A DNA stretch of 64,000 nt from Pseudomonadota bacterium (GCA_020161575.1 JAIUNR010000001.1:1-64000); one strand, 5' to 3'; positions 54,238 through 64,000 are shown, counted from the first letter of the stretch. The notes: a model not told the origin generated them from the letters alone. Translations and numbers: made by a program.

Positions 54238-55638
54238 ATGAACGCCAATCTCGCCAACCTGCTCTATCTCGTCTCGGGTGTCCTGTTCATCCTCGCTTTG
54301 CGCGGTCTGTCGCATCCAACGACATCGCGGCAGGGCAATTTCTTCGGCATGATCGGCATGGCGATCGCCGCCGTGACGACGTTGCTGCTCTCCCCGCCCT
54401 CCGGTTTCTCCGGTTGGGGCCTTGCGATCCTCGGCCTCGGGATCGGCGGCGGTGTCGGCGCTTTCATGGCCAAGCGCGTCGAAATGACCAAGATGCCGCA
54501 GCTTGTGGCGTTTTTCCACGCGCTGGTGGGGCTTTCGGCGGTGTTCGTGGCGGCGGCGGCGCTCTATGCCCCGCAGGCTTTCGGCATCGGCACGATTGGC
54601 CAGATCAAGGGCGCGAGCCTTTTTGAAATGGCCCTTGGCGTGGCGATCGGCGCGATCACCTTCACCGGCTCGGTCATTGCCTTCCTGAAGCTGGACGGGC
54701 GCATGAGCGGCAAGCCGATCATGCTGCCGCAACGCCATGCGATCAATATCGGTCTCGCCGTGCTGCTGGTGGTGCTGATCGTGCTGCTGATCGCCACTGA
54801 AAGCCACACCGTCTTCTGGCTCACGGTTGCTGTTTCACTCGCGCTTGGCGTGCTGCTGATCATCCCGATCGGCGGCGCGGACATGCCGGTCGTCGTCTCG
54901 ATGCTCAATTCCTATTCCGGCTGGGCGGCCGCAGGCATCGGCTTCACCCTGGGCAATCTCGCGCTGATCATCACCGGCGCGCTGGTCGGCTCCTCGGGCG
55001 CGATCCTGAGCTACATCATGTGCAAGGGCATGAATCGCTCGTTCTTCTCGGTCATTCTCGGCGGGTTCGGCGGCGAGACCGCCGCCGCGAGCGGCGAGAA
55101 GGAGACGCGCCCCGTCAAGCAGGGCTCGGCGGATGACGCCGCCTTCATCATGAAGAACGCCTCCAAGGTCATCATCGTGCCGGGATACGGCATGGCACAG
55201 GCGCAGGCGCAGCACGCGCTGCGCGAGATGGCCGATACGCTCAAGAAAGAGGGTGTCGAGGTCAAATACGCGATCCATCCCGTCGCGGGGCGCATGCCCG
55301 GCCATATGAACGTGCTCCTCGCCGAGGCGAACGTTCCTTACGACGAGGTGTTCGAGCTTGAGGACATCAACAACGAATTCGCGCAGGCCGATGTCGCCTT
55401 CGTGATCGGCGCGAACGATGTCACCAACCCCGCCGCGAAGACTGATCCGGCCTCGCCGATCTTCGGCATGCCGATCCTCGATGTCGAGAAGGCGAAGACC
55501 GTGCTCTTCATCAAGCGCGGCATGGGGTCGGGCTATGCCGGTGTCGAGAACTCGCTGTTCTTCATGGACAATACGATGATGCTGTTCGGTGACGCCAAGA
55601 AGGTCACCGAGGAAATCGTGAAAGCCATGGCCCATTGA
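54238..55638 (+). CDS. pntB: NAD(P) transhydrogenase subunit beta
   Basis: PntB supplies most membrane helices of the proton channel (about 1-280) and the NADP-binding domain III (about 290-466), which has the GYGMAQAQAQHAL loop and GANDVTNPAA. The 466 residues fit. A strong terminator follows, ending the pnt operon. Confidence 0.97.
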   Translation: MNANLANLLYLVSGVLFILALRGLSHPTTSRQGNFFGMIGMAIAAVTTLLLSPPSGFSGWGLAILGLGIGGGVGAFMAKRVEMTKMPQLVAFFHALVGLSAVFVAAAALYAPQAFGIGTIGQIKGASLFEMALGVAIGAITFTGSVIAFLKLDGRMSGKPIMLPQRHAINIGLAVLLVVLIVLLIATESHTVFWLTVAVSLALGVLLIIPIGGADMPVVVSMLNSYSGWAAAGIGFTLGNLALIITGALVGSSGAILSYIMCKGMNRSFFSVILGGFGGETAAASGEKETRPVKQGSADDAAFIMKNASKVIIVPGYGMAQAQAQHALREMADTLKKEGVEVKYAIHPVAGRMPGHMNVLLAEANVPYDEVFELEDINNEFAQADVAFVIGANDVTNPAAKTDPASPIFGMPILDVEKAKTVLFIKRGMGSGYAGVENSLFFMDNTMMLFGDAKKVTEEIVKAMAH

Positions 55639-55657
55639 GGGCAGCGATAGAAATCAG

Positions 55658-55697
55658 AAAAGGGCGCGGGCGGGGTTGACCTTCCCGCGCCCTTTTT
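55658..55697 (+). terminator. Terminator of the pnt operon
   Basis: AAAGGGCGCGGG (55659-55670) pairs with CCCGCGCCCTTT (55684-55695), a perfect 12-pair stem followed by T5. Confidence 0.92.
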
Positions 55698-55709
55698 GTC
55701 TCTGAAGGG

Positions 55710-56567
55710 ATGATCAGGATTTTCCCAAGGAGCCGCCTCGGCCGGCTCGGCTTCCTACTTCTGGCGCTGATTGGTGCCGCCTATCTTGCGGCTGCCGCCT
55801 ATATGGCGATCAACCAGCGCAGCTTTCTTTACAAGCCCGCCCCGTCCTGGATCGCGCCGGAAACCCAAGGCATCCCACGAGCCGAAGCGATCCGCCTCGT
55901 CTCCTCCCCCGGCGATGCGCTTGATGGCCCAGAGCTCAGGGGATGGTTCGCGCCCCCTGCGGATGAGCGCCAACCCGTCTATCTCTATTTCCATGGCAAT
56001 GCGAACGGGCTGGACCGGCGCGCGAGCCGGTTCCGCCTTCTGGCGACTGGCGGGGCAGGCTTCGTCGCCCTTTCCCATCGCGGCTATGGCGGCAGCGAGG
56101 GTGCGCCGTCGGAGGCCGCGCTGCATCTCGATGCCGAGCGCGCCTATGCCGCCCTGCTGCGCAAGGGGTTTTCGCCTGAGCGCATCGTGATTTTCGGCGA
56201 GAGCCTCGGCACCGGCATCGCGCTCAATCTCGCGCGCAAGGTGAAGGCGAAAGCCGTGATCCTCGACAGCCCGTATCTCTCCGTACTCGACCGTGGACAG
56301 GCCGAATATCCCTGGCTGCCGGTTTCGTGGCTGCTGAGCGATACCTTCCGTTCCGATCTCTGGATCAGCGAGATCAAGACCCCGATCCTTATCCTCCATG
56401 GCGATGCGGACAGGGTTATCCCCGTGGGTGATTCCGCCCGCCTCGCCGCGAAGGCAAGAAACGGCAACGTGATCCGCAAGGTTTATCCGGGCCAGCCGCA
56501 TGTCGTGCCGCTCGACAAGGGACCAATGCCGGACATCCTCGCCTTTCTCGACGGGCGCCTGCAATGA
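55710..56567 (+). CDS. Alpha/beta hydrolase with N-terminal membrane anchor
   Basis: The 285-residue product has one N-terminal membrane helix (about 13-32) and an alpha/beta hydrolase fold of the YfhR/BEM46 group: oxyanion area YFHGNAN, nucleophile elbow GESLG, Asp in HGDADRVIP, and His in GQPHVVP. The substrate is unknown. The stop overlaps the following GNAT gene (ATGA). Confidence 0.88.
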   Translation: MIRIFPRSRLGRLGFLLLALIGAAYLAAAAYMAINQRSFLYKPAPSWIAPETQGIPRAEAIRLVSSPGDALDGPELRGWFAPPADERQPVYLYFHGNANGLDRRASRFRLLATGGAGFVALSHRGYGGSEGAPSEAALHLDAERAYAALLRKGFSPERIVIFGESLGTGIALNLARKVKAKAVILDSPYLSVLDRGQAEYPWLPVSWLLSDTFRSDLWISEIKTPILILHGDADRVIPVGDSARLAAKARNGNVIRKVYPGQPHVVPLDKGPMPDILAFLDGRLQ

Positions 56568-57049
56568 ACGAAATCACCTATCGGCCTTTCCGCGCCGAGA
56601 CGGATTTCGAGGCTGCGGCGCGTCTGCATCAGATGCTCAACACGCTCGAGGGCGAGATGGGCGCGCATCGCGAGACCAGCCTCGCGGCAGGGCGTCTGTG
56701 CCTTGAGGATGATGTCCGGCTGGTCGGGGAGGAGGGGGGCGAAATCCTTGTCGCGGAGCTGGGTGGCGCGGTCATCGGCTATTGCTCCCATCATTTCGAA
56801 CGCCGTGGCCCCTATGTGCCGGCGCATTGGCAGCTTTGCCTTTATGTGAAGAATCTCATGATCGACGAAGCGCATCGCGGGCGCGGCATCGGCACGGTTT
56901 TTCTTGAAATGGCCGAGCATTTCGCCCGAAAAAGCGGGGTGAAGCTTGTCTGTCTCGGCGTCGTCGCCGGGAACGGGCGCGCGGAAGCCACCTATCGCAA
57001 GCAGGGTTATCGGCCGATCAGCTTCGAAATGGCCAAGGAGCTCGACTAG
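56564..57049 (+). CDS. GNAT family N-acetyltransferase
   Basis: The 161-residue product has the acyl-CoA loop RGRGIGTVF after the LMIDEAHR strand, then the C-terminal AEATYRKQGYRPI segment typical of GNAT enzymes. The substrate is unknown. It overlaps the hydrolase gene and is likely cotranslated with it. Confidence 0.9.
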   Translation: MNEITYRPFRAETDFEAAARLHQMLNTLEGEMGAHRETSLAAGRLCLEDDVRLVGEEGGEILVAELGGAVIGYCSHHFERRGPYVPAHWQLCLYVKNLMIDEAHRGRGIGTVFLEMAEHFARKSGVKLVCLGVVAGNGRAEATYRKQGYRPISFEMAKELD

Positions 57050-57096
57050 GGCGCTTCCCGCTCAAGCGGGCATCGGTTGATCGCCGGCGGCAGGGC

Positions 57097-57981
57097 TCAG
57101 AAGAATCCGCGCCCGCCGGAGAGCCCCTGCTTGGCGATCTTGTTGTTGCCGTCGAGCGCAAGCGCGCGCTGGAAGCTCTCCTGCGCCTCCGTCTTCTTGC
57201 CGGCGCGATCGAGCGCGATTCCACGCAAGGCCCAGCTATTGGCGTTGCGGTTATCGACATTGAGCGCGGCGTTGAAATCCTCGACGGCCTGATCAAACTT
57301 GCCGACCTCGATCAGGCTCTGCCCGCGCGCGTGATAGGGCGGGGCGACGTAAGGATTGCGGTCGATCGCGGCATCGAAATCCGAGATCGCGAGCGGATGC
57401 TGGCCCTGCGCCTGATAGACGAGGCCACGCCCGTGATAGGCTTCCGCACCCGAGGGATTGAGCTGCACGACACGGCCGAGATCCGTGATCGCTTCCGGGA
57501 GGTTGCCCTGCGCGCGGTAGAGATTGCCGCGCCCGAGATAGGCGGGGTGGTAATTGGGATCGGAATTGAGCGCGCGGTTGAAATCGCTCATCGCCTGATC
57601 GTTGCGACCGAGCTGACGGAAAGCCAGCGCGCGGTTGGAATAGGCCGCGGCATATTGCGGGTTGAGCTGGAGCGCCTTCGTGAAATCCGCCACCGCCTCC
57701 TGGAAGCGCCCCGCCTTGGCATAGGCGACGCCCCGCGTATTATAGGCCTGCGGATCGTTCTGGTTGCGCTGGATCACATCCGTCAGCGACGCGATATTGG
57801 TCTGCGCTGCCTGCGGGTTGGTCGTGCTGTCATCGACCTCGGCAACGCCTCGGCCTGTGGGTTGGAGCGAGCCGATCGTGGTCTCGCAGGCGCCGAGAAA
57901 GCTTGCGACGAGGGCAGCAAAGGCAATGGCCGTGAGCGGCTTTCCCCGCTCGATCCGGCTGGCTGCGCGCGGCTGGCTCAT
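57097..57981 (-). CDS. TPR repeat lipoprotein
   Basis: The 294-residue product has a lipobox FLGAC (Cys32) and about six tetratricopeptide repeats (about 75-285), with units such as AYNTRGVAYAKAGRFQEAVADF. It resembles NlpI-like scaffolds of the envelope; partners are unknown. ATG 57981 has GAGGAG upstream and places the signal peptide properly. Confidence 0.9.
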   Translation of the reverse strand: MSQPRAASRIERGKPLTAIAFAALVASFLGACETTIGSLQPTGRGVAEVDDSTTNPQAAQTNIASLTDVIQRNQNDPQAYNTRGVAYAKAGRFQEAVADFTKALQLNPQYAAAYSNRALAFRQLGRNDQAMSDFNRALNSDPNYHPAYLGRGNLYRAQGNLPEAITDLGRVVQLNPSGAEAYHGRGLVYQAQGQHPLAISDFDAAIDRNPYVAPPYHARGQSLIEVGKFDQAVEDFNAALNVDNRNANSWALRGIALDRAGKKTEAQESFQRALALDGNNKIAKQGLSGGRGFF

Positions 57982-58086
57982 CTCGTCTCTCCTCGTCCCG
58001 GACCGGCGAAGCCTCACCCCACGGAAGCGAAACCGGTATTTGTTCTGGGCACCATCGCAGCGAAAGCTTGATGGCCGCTTACCATG

Positions 58087-58118
58087 ACAAAAAGCGAAAA
58101 GCGCCCGGTTGCACGAGC
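58087..58118 (-). terminator. Possible terminator after rpsU
   Basis: AAGCGC and GCGCTT flank a 12-base loop; on the minus strand a CTTTTT run follows after a few bases. The stem is short, so the support is moderate. Confidence 0.45.
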
Positions 58119-58170
58119 GCTTCGAATAAGGGTCGGTCAGGCGGCGGGCCGATGCACGCCGGGAAGGCGA

Positions 58171-58404
58171 TTACGCCTTCACCTTCTTCACGGGAGCCGG
58201 GAGAAGACCTTCGCGCTGGAGCTTCTTGCGATGAAGCTTGCGGGCGCGGCGCACGGCTTCCGCCTTTTCGCGCGCCTTCTTCTCGGAGGGCTTCTCGTAA
58301 TGGCCGCGGAGCTTCATCTCGCGGAAAATACCTTCGCGCTGCATCTTCTTCTTCAGCGCGCGCAAGGCTTGATCGACATTGTTATCGCGGACGAGGACCT
58401 GCAC
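58171..58404 (-). CDS. rpsU: 30S ribosomal protein S21
   Basis: The 77-residue basic protein begins [19 protein letters not shown], the S21 signature, and ends with a Lys-rich tail. The GTG start at 58404 follows GGAGC; no suitable ATG is nearby. Unusual only for its start codon. Confidence 0.95.
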   Translation of the reverse strand: MQVLVRDNNVDQALRALKKKMQREGIFREMKLRGHYEKPSEKKAREKAEAVRRARKLHRKKLQREGLLPAPVKKVKA

Positions 58405-58531
58405 GTTTGCTCCGATATCAAAGCGAGGAAAATAAAATGGCCCCGCTATGGGAGCCAGACCGTGGGGGGCTATAGCAAAGCTTGAAGGCGCTGTCCACCA
58501 CCTTGCGGCAAACAAAGCCAGCAAATTGGGG

Positions 58532-59599
58532 CTAACCTTGCAACAGCCGATTCACATGCCCCATCTTGCGGCCAGGACGTGCTTCACCCTTGCCATAAAG
58601 ATGCAGGCGGGCGTGGCTATCGGCCAGGATCGCGCGCCAATCCTGTGCCTCTGCACCGATGAGATTGATCATCTCTGCCTTTCCCAGCGCCGTGGTCGCG
58701 CCCAGCGGCCAGCCGGCGAGGGCACGGATATGTTGCTCGAACTGGCAGGTCACGGCGCCATCCATTGTCCAGTGACCGGAATTGTGCACGCGCGGCGCGA
58801 TCTCGTTGACGATCACCGTGTTGGTGGCATCAATCACGAAGAACTCGACAGCGAACGTGCCGACATAATCGAGCGCTTCGGCGATCCGGCGGGCGATGGC
58901 GATCGCCTCCCCGGCCGCGGCTGAGGAAACCCGCGCCGGTACCGAAGAGCGATGGAGAATGTGGTTGCGATGCTCGTTTTCCGTCACGTCGAAGGCGGCG
59001 AAGGTGCCGTCCGCGGCGCGTGTCGCGACCACGGAGACTTCGCGGTCGAAGGCGACGAAGCTCTCGAGAATGCCCTGACCCCCACGCAACATGGCAAAGG
59101 CGCCCTCGGCATCGGCGGCTGTCAGGATTTTCGCCTGCCCCTTGCCGTCGTAACCGAGGCGGGTGGTCTTGAGGACGGCGGGCAGCCCGATGGCTTTTAT
59201 GGCGGCATCAAGATCGGCGCGGCTGTCCACTGCGGCGAATTCGGCTGTCCGCGCGCCGAGCCGACGCGCCAGCTCTTTCTCGGCCAGCCGGTCCTGCGCG
59301 ACTTCCAGCGCCTTGGCGCCGGGGCGGACGGGTTTAAGCGCCTCCAGAAAGCGCACGCTCTCGACCGGAACATTCTCGAATTCATAGGTGATCGCCTTCA
59401 CCTCGGCCGCGAAACGCCTCAGGGCGTCATCGTCGCGATAATCGGCGACGGTGCGGGCGGCGGCGACATCGAAAGCGGGGCTATCCGCCTCCGGCGCGTA
59501 GATATGACAGGAAAGCCCAAGCCGCGCGGCGGCAAGGGCCAGCATGCGCCCCAATTGTCCGCCGCCGAGAATGCCGATCCTGTCGCCGGGCGCGAGCAT
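58532..59599 (-). CDS. purK: N5-carboxyaminoimidazole ribonucleotide synthase
   Basis: PurK carboxylates AIR with ATP and bicarbonate in purine synthesis. The ATP-grasp family marks are [17 protein letters not shown] at the start, [12 protein letters not shown] in the middle and [13 protein letters not shown] near the end. The 355 residues fit. It lies three bases downstream of purE. Confidence 0.97.
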   Translation of the reverse strand: MLAPGDRIGILGGGQLGRMLALAAARLGLSCHIYAPEADSPAFDVAAARTVADYRDDDALRRFAAEVKAITYEFENVPVESVRFLEALKPVRPGAKALEVAQDRLAEKELARRLGARTAEFAAVDSRADLDAAIKAIGLPAVLKTTRLGYDGKGQAKILTAADAEGAFAMLRGGQGILESFVAFDREVSVVATRAADGTFAAFDVTENEHRNHILHRSSVPARVSSAAAGEAIAIARRIAEALDYVGTFAVEFFVIDATNTVIVNEIAPRVHNSGHWTMDGAVTCQFEQHIRALAGWPLGATTALGKAEMINLIGAEAQDWRAILADSHARLHLYGKGEARPGRKMGHVNRLLQG

Positions 59600-59602
59600 T
59601 CG

Positions 59603-60091
59603 TTAGCCCTCATCCTTGGGAAATTCGGCGACATCCGCCGTGCGGGCGGCCCGCCATGCTTCGAGCCGTTCGGCCAGCGCCGCATCGTTGAGCGCAAGGA
59701 TCGCGGCAGCCATCAGGCCCGCATTGGTCGCGCCGGCCTTGCCAATCGCCAGCGTACCGACGGGAATGCCGCCTGGCATCTGCACGATGGAGAGCAGCGA
59801 GTCTTCCCCCGAAAGCGCTTTCGATTCAACGGGAACGCCGAGAACCGGCAAGGTGGTGAAGGCGGCCGTCATGCCCGGCAGATGGGCGGCGCCGCCGGCA
59901 CCCGCGATGATCACCTTGAACCCCGCCGCTTTCGCGCCCTTCGCGAAGGAGACCATGCGATCTGGCGTGCGATGCGCGGAAACGATGCGCGCCTCGTAGG
60001 CGACGCCAAGTGCATCCAGAATTTCGGCGGCGTGGCGCATGGTCGGCCAATCCGATTGGCTCCCCATGATGACGGCGACGGAAGGCTTCAT
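59603..60091 (-). CDS. purE: N5-carboxyaminoimidazole ribonucleotide mutase
   Basis: PurE moves the carboxyl group of N5-CAIR to C4, giving CAIR. The 162 residues show [10 protein letters not shown] at the start, SAHRTPDR with the catalytic His, and [11 protein letters not shown]. It forms an operon with purK. Confidence 0.97.
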   Translation of the reverse strand: MKPSVAVIMGSQSDWPTMRHAAEILDALGVAYEARIVSAHRTPDRMVSFAKGAKAAGFKVIIAGAGGAAHLPGMTAAFTTLPVLGVPVESKALSGEDSLLSIVQMPGGIPVGTLAIGKAGATNAGLMAAAILALNDAALAERLEAWRAARTADVAEFPKDEG

Positions 60092-60219
60092 TCCATGACC
60101 CCCGGTTCACCCGGAAAGCGCTCCACGAACCTCTCGCTGGCGGCGCTTTCGATGAAAGGTCAGCGAGTTATGCGATGCGTGGGGCGAAGGCAAGCGCCAA
60201 GTTGCGCCAGAAGCGGGCC

Positions 60220-60438
60220 TTACGCGATGATATCGGGCGTGAGATTGTCGCCGATCTCGGAAAGGCGATCACGCAGGTGCAGCTTGCGCTTCTTCAATCT
60301 CTGGATCTGGAGTTGATCGAAGGCACCGAGCTGTTCCAGCGCTGCGATCGCGGCATCAAGGTCGCGATGCTCCATCTGAAGCCGGTGGAGTTCCGCTTCC
60401 AGAGCCGCGCGCTCCTCATCCGAAACCGGAACCCGCAT
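60220..60438 (-). CDS. DUF465 (YdcH-like) protein
   Basis: The 72-residue coiled helical protein matches DUF465: LEAELHRLQMEHRDLDAAI, then QIQRLKKRKLHLRDRLSEI. The function is unknown. A second, plus-strand DUF465 gene begins 217 bp away, so two paralogues are divergent. Confidence 0.87.
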   Translation of the reverse strand: MRVPVSDEERAALEAELHRLQMEHRDLDAAIAALEQLGAFDQLQIQRLKKRKLHLRDRLSEIGDNLTPDIIA

Positions 60439-60655
60439 CCACCACCCCGTTTGTCCAATGATGAAACCATCGAGTTCGAGACAAACTGCCCCGTGCGCCC
60501 GACAATCTTAACGCAGCATGGAACCCGTTAACCCGGCGCTAATGGCATTGTCCACAGGGGAGTTCAACCTCATCAAAATGCCCCCGTTCCGCCTTGCGGA
60601 AACCCCGTTTTGTGACAAACTCGCGAACGCGGTATCAGGAATGGAGGTTTCTCTT

Positions 60656-60850
60656 ATGTCGATGACGACCCATATCGCCGAACTGGAGCGCAAGCATCAG
60701 GCGCTCGACAGGAAAATCACCGAGGAGCTAACCCACGCTCACAAGGATGATGTCAAGATCGCTGCTCTCAAGCGACAAAAACTGGTGCTCAAGGACGAAA
60801 TCCTGAAACTGCGCGCTTCCGGGGTCAAGAACAGCCCCCAATTGCACTGA
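60656..60850 (+). CDS. DUF465 (YdcH-like) protein, second copy
   Basis: The 64-residue protein has the family ending KIAALKRQKLVLKDEI. ATG 60656 follows GGAGG at nine bases; ATG 60641 is possible. It is divergent from the paralogue at 60220 and followed by an intrinsic terminator. Confidence 0.87.
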   Translation: MSMTTHIAELERKHQALDRKITEELTHAHKDDVKIAALKRQKLVLKDEILKLRASGVKNSPQLH

Positions 60851-60925
60851 ATCCCGGCTTCCCAGAGTTTTCAGCCCGGGCTTGTAGGCCGAGCAGGCCA
60901 ATTCTCAAAGCAATGTCGATACAAG

Positions 60926-60958
60926 AAGCCGCCCCGGTGACGAGGCGGCTTTTTTTTC
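60926..60958 (+). terminator. Intrinsic terminator
   Basis: AAGCCGCC and GGCGGCTT form an eight-pair stem followed by T8, 75 bp after the DUF465 gene. Confidence 0.9.
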
Positions 60959-60991
60959 GGCGGGCAATCGGGCCAGCCGCTTCACAATCGT

Positions 60992-61213
60992 TTACTTGCT
61001 GGCCGATTCGCGGTTCGCCAGGTTGGGGGCCGCCTGGTTCTCCTGCGGGGCCATCGACAGCTGGGGAGTGGCGTTCATCGGCCGGGAGGCGACGGCCGGA
61101 GCACCGCGCGTGCTCATCACGGGAATATCGTTATGGCTGGTTTCCGGGGAGGCGAAGGCCTGCGCCGAGAAAAGCGAGGCGGCGACGAGCGCGGAAGCAA
61201 AAAGAGTCTTCAT
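60992..61213 (-). CDS. Small secreted protein
   Basis: The 73-residue product has a clear signal peptide (cut near AFA-SP, about residue 22) and a short mature chain rich in Asn, Pro, Ala and Met with no cysteine, probably disordered. AGGAGAAAG lies upstream of the ATG. No family is recognised. Confidence 0.72.
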   Translation of the reverse strand: MKTLFASALVAASLFSAQAFASPETSHNDIPVMSTRGAPAVASRPMNATPQLSMAPQENQAAPNLANRESASK

Positions 61214-61562
61214 GGTCTTTCTCCTGAATGGGCGACCTGGCGGGTCATTCCGCCTTCGGTCGCCGTGGTCTCGATGAGCAGGAGATAGGTCTGAGGTCTG
61301 TCACGTACCAATCAACAGCCGGTGCTGCATTGCACAAAACCGGCCCGGTTTTCGTGATCGATGATCACCGATCCGTGAGGGCTGCCGGTGATCCAATCTC
61401 ACACCTGAAACGAACGCGCGCGCTTTGTGCGAAAGGGCGAAATTCAGCCGATGCAGCAGCATTTTCCCCGCGACTTGATTGACTCATCCGCGCCGGCTGT
61501 TAACGAAAGCGCCAGTGAATTCCACGCCCGATACCAGACTTTTGCCGAACCCAAGGGATGAT
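61214..61562. other. Gap before tkt with a perfect palindrome
   Basis: No gene is visible. A perfect 7-3-7 inverted repeat, AAAACCG-GCC-CGGTTTT, lies at 61336-61352, about 210 bp before the tkt start, with GATC-rich sequence beside it. It could be an operator. AAGGGATG precedes the tkt ATG. Confidence 0.45.
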
Positions 61563-63548
61563 ATGACTTCTCGTGCTGAGCATGACGCGATGGCCAACGC
61601 CATTCGCGCGCTGTCGATGGATGCGGTCGAGGCCGCGAAATCCGGCCATCCCGGCCTTCCAATGGGGGCGGCCGACATCGCGACTGTCCTGTTCCGCAAT
61701 CATCTGAAATATGATCCCGCCGATCCCGCCTGGCCGGATCGTGACCGCTTCATCCTTTCCGCGGGCCATGGCTCGATGCTGCTTTATTCGCTCCTCCACC
61801 TCATCGGGGTGAAGGGCGTTTCGCTCGATGATCTCAAGGCCTTCCGCCAGCTACATTCGAAGACGCCTGGGCACCCGGAATTCGGTCACACGCCGGGGGT
61901 GGAGACCACCACCGGCCCGCTCGGTCAGGGCCTCGCCAATGCGGTCGGCTTCGCGATGGCGGAGCGCTTCATGGCGCATCGCTTCGGCAAGCTCGTCGAT
62001 CATCATACCTATGTGCTCGCTTCGGATGGCGATCTCATGGAGGGGATCAGCCAGGAGGCGATCACCCTCGCGGGGCACCTGAAACTTTCGAAGCTGATCG
62101 TTCTTTTCGACGATAACGGCATCTCGATCGACGGCCCGCTCTCGGTCTCCGACACAACCGACCAGCTCAAGCGCTTCGAGAGCGCCGGCTGGAACGCGGT
62201 CCGCATCGACGGGCATGACTCTGTCGCGATCGACGCCGCGATCGCCGCCGCAAAGAAAAGCGACAAGCCCTCGCTTATCGCCTGCGTGACCACTATCGGT
62301 TATGGCGCGCCGACCAAGGCGGGCAAATCCTCCTCGCATGGCTCGCCGCTCGGCGCCGAGGAACTCAAGGGCGCGAAGGAAAAGCTCGGCTGGAAGCACG
62401 GCCCGTTCGAGATTCCGGCGGAGATCCGCAAATTGTGGGGGGCGACCGGCCAGCGCGGTGCCGGGGCCCATGCGGAATGGATGAGCCGTCTCGAAAAGAC
62501 AGGCCCGAAACTCAAGGCGGAATTCGCGCGTGTGATCGCGGGCGAATTGCCCAAGGCCTATGCCAAGGCGATGAAGACGCTGAAGGCCGAGGCCGCGGCG
62601 CAGCCGCAGGAAGTGGCGACCCGTCGCGCCTCCGAGATCACGCTTGAACATATCTCGCCGGTCCTGCCGGAGCTGATTTCCGGTTCCGCTGACCTCACGG
62701 GTTCGAACAATACCCGCACGAAGGATATGGGCATCGTCAAGCCGGGGGATTTCTCCGGCCGGTTCGTCCATTATGGCATTCGCGAGCACGCGATGGCCGC
62801 CGCGATGAACGGCATGGCGCTTCATGGCGGGCTGATCCCCGCTTCGGGCACCTTCCTCGTCTTCTCCGATTATTGCCGACCCTCGATCCGCCTTTCGGCG
62901 CTGATGAACCAGCGTGTCGTCTATGTGATGACGCATGATTCCATCGGCGTCGGCGAAGATGGCCCGACGCATCAGCCCGTGGAGCATGTCGCCGCCCTGC
63001 GCGCCATTCCCAATGTCGATGTGTTCCGCCCCTGCGACGTGACTGAAACGGCGGAAGCCTGGGATTGCGCGCTCCAGAACCGCAGCGGGCCGAGCGTTCT
63101 CGCGCTCACCCGCCAGAACCTGCCGCAACTGCGCAAGGATAGCGGCGCGAAAAATCTTTCCGCGCTGGGCGCCTACGAGCTTCTCGGCGCGGATGGCAAG
63201 GCCGAGGTCACGCTCTTCGCTTCAGGCTCGGAAGTCTCGCTGGCCGTGAAGGCGCGCGCGCTGCTGCTTGAAGTCGGCATCCTCGCGCGGGTGGTCTCGG
63301 TGCCGTCGATGACGCGCTTCCTCGCCCAGCCGGAAAGCTACCGCAAGAAGATCATCGGCCGCGCCAAGGTGAAGATCGGCATCGAGGCGGGTATCCGCCT
63401 TGGCTGGGATGCGCTGATCGGGACCGACGGCGTGTTTATCGGCATGGGCGGCTTCGGCGCCTCGGGCCCCGCCGGCAAGGTTTACCAACACTTCGGAATT
63501 ACCGCCGAGGGCGTTGTCAAAGCGGCTAAAGAGAAGCTCAAGCGCTGA
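61563..63548 (+). CDS. tkt: Transketolase
   Basis: Transketolase moves two-carbon units in the pentose phosphate or Calvin routes, with thiamine diphosphate. The 661 residues begin near [20 protein letters not shown]. The cofactor motif is GDGDLMEG-like ([14 protein letters not shown], Asp and Glu about 160), and later [17 protein letters not shown] start at ATG 61563; the frame is open 28 codons further upstream. It precedes gap by 67 bp, a common pairing. Confidence 0.97.
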   Translation: MTSRAEHDAMANAIRALSMDAVEAAKSGHPGLPMGAADIATVLFRNHLKYDPADPAWPDRDRFILSAGHGSMLLYSLLHLIGVKGVSLDDLKAFRQLHSKTPGHPEFGHTPGVETTTGPLGQGLANAVGFAMAERFMAHRFGKLVDHHTYVLASDGDLMEGISQEAITLAGHLKLSKLIVLFDDNGISIDGPLSVSDTTDQLKRFESAGWNAVRIDGHDSVAIDAAIAAAKKSDKPSLIACVTTIGYGAPTKAGKSSSHGSPLGAEELKGAKEKLGWKHGPFEIPAEIRKLWGATGQRGAGAHAEWMSRLEKTGPKLKAEFARVIAGELPKAYAKAMKTLKAEAAAQPQEVATRRASEITLEHISPVLPELISGSADLTGSNNTRTKDMGIVKPGDFSGRFVHYGIREHAMAAAMNGMALHGGLIPASGTFLVFSDYCRPSIRLSALMNQRVVYVMTHDSIGVGEDGPTHQPVEHVAALRAIPNVDVFRPCDVTETAEAWDCALQNRSGPSVLALTRQNLPQLRKDSGAKNLSALGAYELLGADGKAEVTLFASGSEVSLAVKARALLLEVGILARVVSVPSMTRFLAQPESYRKKIIGRAKVKIGIEAGIRLGWDALIGTDGVFIGMGGFGASGPAGKVYQHFGITAEGVVKAAKEKLKR

Positions 63549-63615
63549 TTTTCAGCGAAAATTCAGGTTCGGAGCCAGAAAGGCTCTCTATTCGCATCAC
63601 GGCAAGGAGAAAGAC

Positions 63616-64000
63616 ATGGCGGTCAAGGTTTTCATCAACGGCTTCGGACGCATCGGCCGCAACGTGCTGCGCGCCATCGTCGAGTCCGGCCGCAAGGATA
63701 TCGTGGTGGTCGGCGTCAACGATCTCGGCCCGGTCGAGACGAATGCGCATCTGCTGCGCTTTGATTCCGTGCACGGCAAGTTCCCGGCGGATGTGAAGGT
63801 CGAGGGCGATTTCATCGTCATCAACGGCCAGAAGATCAAGGTCACCGCGATCAAGAACCCGGCCGAACTGCCGCACAAGGAACTCGGCGTCGATGTCGCG
63901 ATGGAATGCACCGGCATCTTCACCTCGAAGGACAAGGCCTCGGCGCATCTTGCCGCCGGCGCCAAGCGCGTGCTGGTTTCCGCCCCGGCGGATGGCGCGG
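63616..64000 (+). CDS. gap: Glyceraldehyde-3-phosphate dehydrogenase, cut by the window end
   Basis: Only the first 128 codons are present. The NAD-binding motif [15 protein letters not shown] begins at residue 7. The catalytic Cys lies beyond the end of the window. AAGGAGAAAG lies directly upstream of the ATG. It is downstream of tkt and probably part of a tkt-gap(-pgk) operon, of which pgk is outside the window. Confidence 0.97.
   Translation, partial: MAVKVFINGFGRIGRNVLRAIVESGRKDIVVVGVNDLGPVETNAHLLRFDSVHGKFPADVKVEGDFIVINGQKIKVTAIKNPAELPHKELGVDVAMECTGIFTSKDKASAHLAAGAKRVLVSAPADGA

Overview
The window is chromosomal DNA, high in GC apart from a few AT-rich gaps, from an alphaproteobacterium, most likely of the order Hyphomicrobiales (Rhizobiales). 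The evidence is a C4-type 5-aminolevulinate synthase, the CtrA-network proteins PdhS, TrcR and RcdA, a split PntAA/PntAB/PntB transhydrogenase, an aa3-oxidase subunit IV, UPF0262 beside hisD, a Mur/Fur-type operator at mntH, a tRNA-His with A73 and apparently no G-1, and the tolQRAB ... pal-cpoB-tilS-ftsH-glmM order. Species cannot be named from the sequence alone. I see no CRISPR array, insertion sequence or prophage.

Layout. 1-2.5 kb: a possible accessory edge, with an apparently gene-free 0.58 kb and an autoinhibited Fic protein, ending at tRNA-Thr. 2.5-4.2 kb: phasin with two operator-like palindromes, tRNA-His and a TerC-family membrane protein. 4.4-7.4 kb: lutABC for L-lactate oxidation. 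7.5-13.2 kb: L,D-transpeptidase, PdhS-type sensor kinase and hemA. 13.3-17.9 kb: a small basic protein, murA, a secreted Cys-repeat protein, and hisD-UPF0262-phosphatase. 17.9-19.3 kb: mntH with a perfect palindromic metal-regulator box. 19.3-24.0 kb: an AT-rich leader, then a 1476-residue RTX/cadherin-like protein with very recent internal duplications. 24.2-31.4 kb: outer-membrane barrel, glmM, ftsH, tilS, cpoB and pal. 31.5-36.6 kb: two queuosine genes placed between pal and tolB, then tolB-tolA-tolR-tolQ. 36.8-44 kb: ybgC, DoxX, a haem-type membrane protein, the ruvC-ruvA-ruvB block with two extra genes, a DUF1353 lipoprotein, yebC and a YmdB-type phosphoesterase. 44.1-45 kb: 6S RNA, zapA and DUF4164. 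45.1-50.1 kb: propionyl-CoA synthetase, a lone PIN protein, trcR, DUF1192, a probable small RNA, rcdA and rpmE. 50.3-57 kb: an ABC exporter, aa3 subunit IV, the pnt operon, a hydrolase and a GNAT protein. 57-64 kb: TPR lipoprotein, rpsU, purK-purE, two divergent DUF465 proteins, a small secreted protein, tkt, and gap cut by the window end.

Most of this is conserved core: envelope integrity (Tol-Pal, CpoB, FtsH, GlmM, MurA, L,D-transpeptidase), cell-cycle control (PdhS, TrcR, RcdA, ZapA), DNA repair (RuvABC) and central metabolism (Lut, PrpE, Pnt, Tkt, Gap). The parts most worth a second look are the RTX/cadherin adhesin-like gene, the duplicated Cys-motif secreted protein, the Fic locus with its tRNA-like repeats, the queuosine genes inside tol-pal, the 6S RNA and the probable small RNA before rcdA, and several perfect palindromes that look like operators.
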